NCBI RefSeq assembly: GCF_900101015.1 | Contig: NZ_FNFZ01000012.1 | Coordinates: forward strand, 1 to 64,000 | Length of the DNA stretch: 64,000 nucleotides | From: Sarcina sp. DSM 11001 | Lineage (GTDB): Bacteria; Bacillota; Clostridia; Lachnospirales; Lachnospiraceae | Direction of reading: 5' to 3' | Shown here: positions 7,962-15,800 of the stretch, piece by piece | How the letters are laid out: each line of letters opens with the position of its first letter | Position numbering within the stretch: position 1 is the stretch's first letter | Translations under genes and position numbers: made by a program | The notes under the pieces: model-generated | What the model was told of the DNA's origin: nothing | The model's database searches: none | What the model saw: the letters and a program-made list of their open reading frames with translations, nothing else

Positions 7962-8042
7962 ACTGAACAGGCAATAAACAGGCGTATGCTTCAGGACTCG
8001 CGGACGGATCATGCAATAGCGGATTTATAAGGAGAGAGGAAT

Positions 8043-9842
8043 ATGCTGGAAACGGGATCACTTCTCGATGGGAAATATAGAATACTGAGCGAGATCGGCA
8101 GGGGCGGGATGAGTATTGTCTATCTTGCGATCAATGAAAGCGCGAATAAAACCTGGGCGGTGAAGGAAATCCGGAAGGATAAAAAGGACGACGGGTCATT
8201 TGCGGCCAAAAGACTTATTGCGGAAACAGAGATGCTCAAGAAACTGAGGCATACGAATCTTCCAGCTGTCGTCGATGTGATCGACCAGGAGGACACCCTG
8301 GTCATCGTCATGGATTACATTGAAGGGAACAGTCTTCAGGACCTGCTGGAGGACGAGGGTGCCCAGCCGCCGGAGAAGGTCATTGACTGGGCGGTCCAGC
8401 TGTGTGATGTCCTGGGATATCTGCATGGCAGATATCCTCCGATCATATACAGGGATCTGAAACCCTCCAATGTCATGCTTCGCCCGGATGGCCAGGTCAC
8501 ATTGATCGATTTCGGCACAGCGCGGGAATACAGCTATGCCGGGAATGAGGACACAACCTGGCTGGGAACCAGAGGCTATGCGGCTCCGGAGCAGTTCGGC
8601 GGAGGAGGACAGACAGACGGGAGGACCGATCTTTACAATCTGGGGGCCACCATGTTTCACCTTCTCACCGGTACAGCACCTGTAAACGGCGGAGCAGCAA
8701 TAGATTCTCTGGGAGATCATGTACCGGAACTGCGGGGAAGCGGACTGGAGAAAATCATAAGAAAATGCTGCCGGCAGGATCCGGAGGAACGTTTTCAGAC
8801 CAGCGAAGAACTCCGGTATGCTCTTTTACATGTACATGAAGAGGATGACAGGGCTGTCCGCAGGAGAAGCTGGCGGCGGAGAGTCTTTCTGGCATGCCTT
8901 ACTGCCGCCTTGCTATTCCTTTTGTCCGGAACAGGTTTCACGAAGGCTTATGCGGGAACACGGGAGGAAATGTACAGGAAGTGCATGCTGGATGCGGCAG
9001 AAGCGGACGGCTTCTGTGATACAGCGGAAGCCTGTAAAAAGGCAATGCGGATCAGTGCTTCAAACCCGGAAGCCTGGAAGTACCTGGCAGGAGCGCTTGA
9101 GGGACTGCCTGCCATAACAGAGGAGGATTATTGTTCGTTTATGCTCTGCATCCGCGATACAGACAGCGATGAAGGGCGGGCCCGAAAAGAAAACCTGCAG
9201 GTTTTTATGGAAACAGAACCTGATGAATACGGGAGGTTTCTGTACCGGACAGGGATGGCTTTATATTTCAAAAAGACATCAAACGGAGAGACTGTTTCCC
9301 GCGACTGCTTTCGCCAGGCTTTGGAGACAAAGGGACTGAGCCGGACTGAAAGATCGATCGCGTCGGTAATGTTTGCACTGGCGGATCTGCAGACAAAGCT
9401 GAGAGAGCAGGAAGCACAGGAGCTGGGGAACTCCCTGTATACCATCCGGGGATATGAGATCGATTCCGGATACAGGGAGTGCTGGGAGCGTTTTGATGAA
9501 CTTGCCGGTTACCTGGAGGATCTGGGGAAGGAGACTGGAAACGTAGGGTATCCCATCGCGGTCTGCGAACTGATCGCGGATGAATTAATCGGCAGCAATA
9601 TAGGAAGATATGCCAGAGACGGTGTCGATGAGAAAAAAATGAGGGCTCCCCTGGTCAAAGCAAAGCAGTTCATGGCCGGACTTGATCGATCAGGGCAGAC
9701 GGACAACATGCGGCGCCGCGTGAATGAAGTGAATGAAAAGATCGCACAGGCGGAAAAGAATGTAGGGTACAGATACTATTCCACAGTACCGAAGGAAGCA
9801 GCAGAAATGAAAAATACACAGGGGAAGGAGGGAGAAGAATGA
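8043..9842 (+). CDS. Membrane Ser/Thr protein kinase (PknB-like catalytic domain)
   Basis: A 599-residue Hanks-type kinase. The catalytic domain spans about residues 12-265: glycine loop GRGGMSIVY (19-27), ATP-anchoring Lys41 in AVKEI, catalytic Asp138 in YRDLKPSN (Tyr replaces the common His), Asp156 of DFGTA, and GTRGYAAPEQF in the activation segment. A basic stretch and one membrane helix (about 281-300) follow. The outer 300 residues look helical and TPR-like, with no PASTA repeats. AAGGAGAG precedes the ATG. The stop overlaps the next start by four bases (ATGA), so it is translationally coupled to the 2981-residue protein and probably acts on or with it. No phosphatase gene lies nearby. 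Confidence 0.9.
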   Translation: MLETGSLLDGKYRILSEIGRGGMSIVYLAINESANKTWAVKEIRKDKKDDGSFAAKRLIAETEMLKKLRHTNLPAVVDVIDQEDTLVIVMDYIEGNSLQDLLEDEGAQPPEKVIDWAVQLCDVLGYLHGRYPPIIYRDLKPSNVMLRPDGQVTLIDFGTAREYSYAGNEDTTWLGTRGYAAPEQFGGGGQTDGRTDLYNLGATMFHLLTGTAPVNGGAAIDSLGDHVPELRGSGLEKIIRKCCRQDPEERFQTSEELRYALLHVHEEDDRAVRRRSWRRRVFLACLTAALLFLLSGTGFTKAYAGTREEMYRKCMLDAAEADGFCDTAEACKKAMRISASNPEAWKYLAGALEGLPAITEEDYCSFMLCIRDTDSDEGRARKENLQVFMETEPDEYGRFLYRTGMALYFKKTSNGETVSRDCFRQALETKGLSRTERSIASVMFALADLQTKLREQEAQELGNSLYTIRGYEIDSGYRECWERFDELAGYLEDLGKETGNVGYPIAVCELIADELIGSNIGRYARDGVDEKKMRAPLVKAKQFMAGLDRSGQTDNMRRRVNEVNEKIAQAEKNVGYRYYSTVPKEAAEMKNTQGKEGEE

Positions 9843-12800
9843 GACTACTTGAAGATCCGCAGTTTTTGAAAACAGCAGCCGCCGTCTGTTACGGCGTGGC
9901 AGCTGTCTTTGCGGTACTGGCGATTATTCTCTTCTTTGTATTTGATATCCGGGGAATGATCAGGGCATACAGAGAGATCAGAGAGATCAGAAGAACCAGA
10001 AAGATCAGTGATAGTAGTAAGATCAGACAAAACAGTAAAGCCAGAAAGACCAGTGATGGAAGCAAGATCAGACAAAACAGTAAAACCAGAAAGATCAGTG
10101 ATAGAAGTGAGATCAGACAAAACAATAAAATAAGAAAAACCAGACAAAGCATTAAGGGCGGGCAAGACAGCGGTCAGAGACAAAAAGAGAGCACCGACAG
10201 GACTATGACAAACAAAAAGCCGGAAAAGAAAGTCAATATTATTCTGGCGGTGATCCTGGCAGCCGCACTGCTTCCTGCCTGGCCGCTTTCTTCTGCGGCG
10301 CATACGGTTCCCTGCACAGCAATCTCCAGCAGGGGATATGATGGAAAAACACTGTCAGCGTCAAAGGCAGGCCCCGGCCTTGCCTCCGAAAGAGGAAAAG
10401 AAGAAGCTTCTTCAGAAAGAACGAAAGCCGGTGGTACTTCAGAAAGAGTGAAGGCCGGTGGTACTTCCGAAAGAGTGAAGGCCGGGGATACTTCCGAAAG
10501 AACGAAAGCCGGTGGTACTTCCGAAAGACCGGAAGCAGAGGCTGCTTCCGAAACAGCAGAGACAGGTATCACTTCTGTAACAGCAGAGACAGGCACCACT
10601 TCCGAAATAGCAGAGGCAGGCACCACATCTGAGATAGCAGAAACAGGAGCTTCCTCCGAAAAGGCGGAAACAGGAGATTCTGATGAAAAAAGCAATCCTG
10701 ACAAAACGGAGGATTCTGGTAAAAAGAGTGAATCCGTAGAAAAAAGTGATTCTGGTGAAAAAAACAATTCTGACGAAAAAAGTAATTTTGATGAAAGGAG
10801 TGATTTCAGAGAAACCGGTAATGCATCTTTAGAAGCTGACAGAGATGAGAGCCCGGCAGAGAATGATTCAGGGAATCAGTCTGAGAATCCTGGAGAAAGT
10901 GCTGCATCGGAGACAGGGAGTACACCAGCGGGAGCAGGGAGCACCGCAGCAGAGACAGGAAGTACACCAGCGGGATCAGGGAGTACCCCAGCAGAGACAG
11001 GGAGTACATCAGCGGGAGCAGGGAGTACCACAGCAGAGGCAGGGAGTAGACCCGCGGGAGCAGGAAGTACCACAGCGGAGTCAGAGATTTCCGATGAAGA
11101 GATACCGGGGATAGAAGTTTCCATGCCGCAGCCGACGATAGTATCAGACTGGCCGACATGGCATCGGGCAGACAACTGTGCTGTTTCTGTGAGGATCAAG
11201 GGAAAAGGAATCAGCGGGTACAGAATCAGGATCGGAGATGCCGTGGAGGTCACTTCGGAGAATGTGAAGGAGACCTGGCTCAGGTCAGACGAAGAAGGGA
11301 TGACCATTACAGTCCCCTCAGCTGAAGTCTGCAAGAATCCTGACGGGACGATCAGGATCAGTGCACAGGCTGTCAATCAGTCAGGGGCACAGACGCATAT
11401 CCTGAATGTGGTCGGCAGATACATGACCGTGGAGCGGGATGAAGAAGGGATGATCACGGAGGCCTGTTTTGAACTGGATACGAAAAGTCCGGTGATGGGA
11501 AAGGTTCAGGCAGGACTCAGGGAGAGTGGATCTTCTGCATTGCGGGAACTGACAGAGGATGATCTTCGTTACAGGATGGACACTGACGCCTTTTATTTTG
11601 CGCAGGAAAGTGTAGTCCTTGTCTGCGGGATCGAAGAGGAAAATTTTGACAGCAGTCTCTTTTCTGCCAGATGTAAAAAAGACGAAAAGAATTATGAGAT
11701 CCCGGACGGCGGGGCCGGGAGCCCGGGGACTTTTTCCATTGCCATGGAGGACGAGGCCGAATATACAGAAATCACGATATGCGGGACAGATAAGGCCGGA
11801 AATCCGCTGCTGTCTGCATCCGGGAAAACGGATCCGGAGGCTGGTGTACAGGAGGAAGAGAACGGAACAGGGGGCGGCAGCCAGGAAGGAAACTCAACTG
11901 ATGCTGCCGGGACTCCTCTGTGTACGGCTTTTTCAGAGGCAGGAGAAGGGAAAATTTCCTTTTTGCATGGCTTTATTGTGGACCGCACTGCGCCGGAAAT
12001 CCTGATCGAACATGGGGCAGACAGAAACGGAAGAGCTTTTTTATACAGCGAAAAAGAGGGAGACCGGCTGTTGACGCTTTATACGAACTTTCAGGTTTCG
12101 ACAGAGGTTACGATCACGGACCGCTGCGGGGAAAACGCTTCTCTTCTCGATGGGGACGGTATCTCTGCCGTAGCTTACAGGGGAAGCCCGGACGGGACTG
12201 TGACAGGACTGGAGATTTTGGGAAACTGGTCTGACATCACTTCTGCCAGGACTTTTTCAGGAAGTTTCAGACCTGAGAACGGTGAGGAAGGACACTATTG
12301 GTTTGAAGTCTTTGCGACAGACCGGGCAGGGAACAGGCCGGTGGTCAGAGAAGTACTCAAAAAAGAGAGGATCACGGACTTCAGGGAAAGCACATATTCC
12401 TCAGGCGTAGAGACCACGGAAAACGGTTCTGCGGAAAACGGTTCTGTGGAGTCCACTTTTACTATAGTCTGTGACTGTACGCCGCCTGAGCTGTGCCTGA
12501 CCTGCCGCACCGATGCGGCCGCTTATCTGTACAGGAGCAGAATGAGAGGAACGCCGGAGAAGGAGGCCTATATGAACAGGTCTCTGACAGCCGAAGCGGA
12601 AGTTCTGCAGGAAGAAAATTATGACAGGAACCGGATCTGCTTTCTGTTGGATTTTAAAGAGGCTGATAAAATACCGGCTGGTCATATTCCTGATGCGGCA
12701 GAAGGAGCTGATGGGACGGAAGGAACCGATACAGCAGTAGAAGTTGGTACGTCAGAAGAAGTTGATGGGACGGAAGCAGCCGCTTTGTCAGGATCTGATT

Positions 12801-15800
12801 GTGAGAGGATCCCCATGGGTCAGGGGACCGGGCGGGCTTCCCGGACGATTGAAGCGGACGGCAGAGCAGTCTTTTCTCTGTTCGGGACGGACAAGGCGGG
12901 CAATCCTGCAGTAGTCACAGAGCAGTTTCTCGCGGAAACAGAGGACAGAAGCGGAAGCAATACGGAGGATGCAGGACCGTGGAAAGCATCAGGATGCGGG
13001 GATCATTACGATCCGCATCTGGCCTTTGTTGTGGATACAGTGGCTCCGGAAGCGGAGATCCTGTATGAGATCGGGAAAGAAGACGTATGGCTTTACAAGG
13101 AGACACTGGTAGAAACGGTGCCGGGGGCCGGAGGAGAGGAGGGCCCTTCCGTCTCTGCCTACGGCAGAGGAGATATCAGGCCGGCTGTGCGGATCAGGGA
13201 AGCCAACGACCTGGATGAGGAACGGATCCGGATCAGTGAGTTCCGGGCGAAAGTACCGGATGCCCTGACCGGTTCTTCCCGTGCGCTCAGGCCGGCATCA
13301 GTCCCTTCCAAAGAAGGATACAGAGAAGTTGAGGGTATCAAAAAGCTTTCCGGAGACAGCCTTTATCTGTTTTACGCGATCGTGGGAGAAGACAGGGCAG
13401 GAAATCCGGTCCGCGTCACAGAGAGGTTTTCTGATGAGAAAAAAGCAAAGAGCGGAAAACAGGGGGGATTCAAAGGAAACAAAGTGTTTTCCGGTTCTGC
13501 CGCGTCCGGCGGGAGGACGGGAGAGTCCGGAAGCCCTGAAAGTACGGAAGGGCAGAATGGAACAGGAAATTCCGGGAACACCGGGGATGACTGGTATATC
13601 TCCCGGCTGCTCTTGATCGTGGACAGAACCGCTCCGGAGGTTGAGCTCAGCTATGTACCCGAAAAAAGCGATCGTGAGATTTTTCTCTACAGGGAGAAAC
13701 TGACCGACAAAGGCCCGGAGGTCAGCTCCTATTTTAACGGAGAGATAAGGCCTTCAATAAGTGTGAAGGACCTCAATGAAATAGATCCGGACCGGTTGGA
13801 AATCTTTGAATATACAGGGACTCATCAATTGCCTGCAAAAGGGAAAAAGAAGACTTTGGGCAGGACGGGGACGGATACCGGGAAGACCGGCGTTGATCAG
13901 GTTCATATGGTTGAGGGACTCACCACTCTGAAAAAAGACGGCAGCATGGCTTATTTTGTCATCCGCGGGACGGACCGGGCAGGAAATCCGATCGTTGTTA
14001 CAAGAGATGCGATTGAGGGAAAAACAAAAATCCGGAAAATGGGACATGAGACAGGCTCTCTTGGCGCTTCTGCTTCAGCTGCGGAACGCAGGACTGACCC
14101 GCAGACCCGGTCCTATACCTCTCATTTCCTGTTTGTGATCGACCGGACTGCTCCCCGGGTCTCCCTGACATACAGGACAAAGGAAAAAGTGTATGTCTAT
14201 TCCCGGAAAAGATCTGTAAATGAGCATGAAAAGCTTTTGGGAAAACCTTCCGGGATTATTTCCGGAATTTCCGGAGTAACATCCGGGAAGAGGGAAGAGA
14301 CCAGCCTCTATGCATTTATATCCGGGACGGCTGACATCAGAGCTGAAGTGACGAACCGGAATGAACATATTGATCTGGCGCGGTTGTACTATGCAGTCGA
14401 AGGACCCGGAAGGGAGACTATACGGGAAAGGCCCTGGACCAGCGGCTCCTTAAACCCGGCTGTGACCTCTGTGCTGTTAAAAAGGGCGGAGACGGAGGGA
14501 GAGTATATCTGCGGGATCTGGGGAGAGGACAAGGCAGGAAATGCCATTGTCGTCACAGAATCTATTGACGGCAGGATCGTAAATCGGACAGCGGATCCTG
14601 CAAAAAATACTGTGAAGGATTCCGGAAACAATTTGAACTCCGGAAATAATACGACAAATGATAGGACACAGTTCACAAGGACTGCCTCGGACTGCGGGAA
14701 GGGCTATAGTCCCCTTTATACACTGGTCATAGACAGGACTGCGCCGCTGGTGACCTTAGAGTATTCCTTTTCTTCCACAGATACGGCTGCAGGTTCTTCT
14801 GCGGATTCTGCTGGAGGCGGGGGTAAGAAGACGGTCACTGCCTATGTCTATGATGAGAATGGCTATGATAACAGAAGCAGTAAAGAAAATAAAAACGGTA
14901 AGGAAAACAAGGATGGGCTTTCTGTTTATGTCAGCGGCAGGGCAGAGGTGACCCTGACTGTAGAGGAGGCCTACGGAGATCCGGAGAGGCTTTTTTATAC
15001 CAGGACTGTGGAAGAGGTCTCGGGAAGGGAGACGAGTTCCCGTCACACAATCGGGAGTTTTTTTGCTGACATTCCAACGGGAGTTTTTTTTGGAACAGAA
15101 AATAGTAGAACAGAAAACAGTAGAACTGAAAATTATAGAGCCGGAAACAAGGGGGCAGGAATATTCGGAGCAGGAGATATCGGAACAGGGAACGATAAAG
15201 TTGGAAAATCCGGAACATTCCGGCGGTCTTTCTGCATTGATTCCATAAGGAAGGACGGCAGATACAGCTATGGGGCACTGGGTACGGACTGCGCCGGGAA
15301 TCCGGCTGTCGTGGTTGAGAAGTTTGCTGCAGGAACCCGCCTTAACACAGATCATTCGGATAAAAGGGGAGGCGGCTCGGTGAAGAGTACGGGCAGAGGT
15401 AAGGAGTACGAGCCCTTTTATACGATCATCATAGATACGACGGCGCCGGAATATCGTTTTTCGATCAGTCTGCCTCCGGATCCGGAGGAGGCTTTTGACG
15501 GAGGAAACGGGAAGAGGATCACCTACTATGGTAGGAGGGCTCAAAAGATTCTTGCGGAATATACTGTCCGGGACCGTAATTTTGACGGGACGAGGATCCT
15601 CTCTGATTACAGCAGTCTGTCTGCCAGGAAAGGAAGTTCCAGAGTGGACGATCTGGAAGCTCTCTCGCCGGGCTGGACCGCGCCCAGGAGGGAACAGACC
15701 TCTCTCATAAAGGAAAAGAACTTGACGGCAGCGGTCTTTTCCATGCCTGTCGAAGTGTGCGGCATGAATGAGGGCATGTACCGGTTTGAGATCGCCGGCT

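Noticed and set aside
7719-8030. A 103-codon frame before the kinase
   Set aside because: It runs through a strong terminator and a 19-bp duplication; composition is not protein-like.
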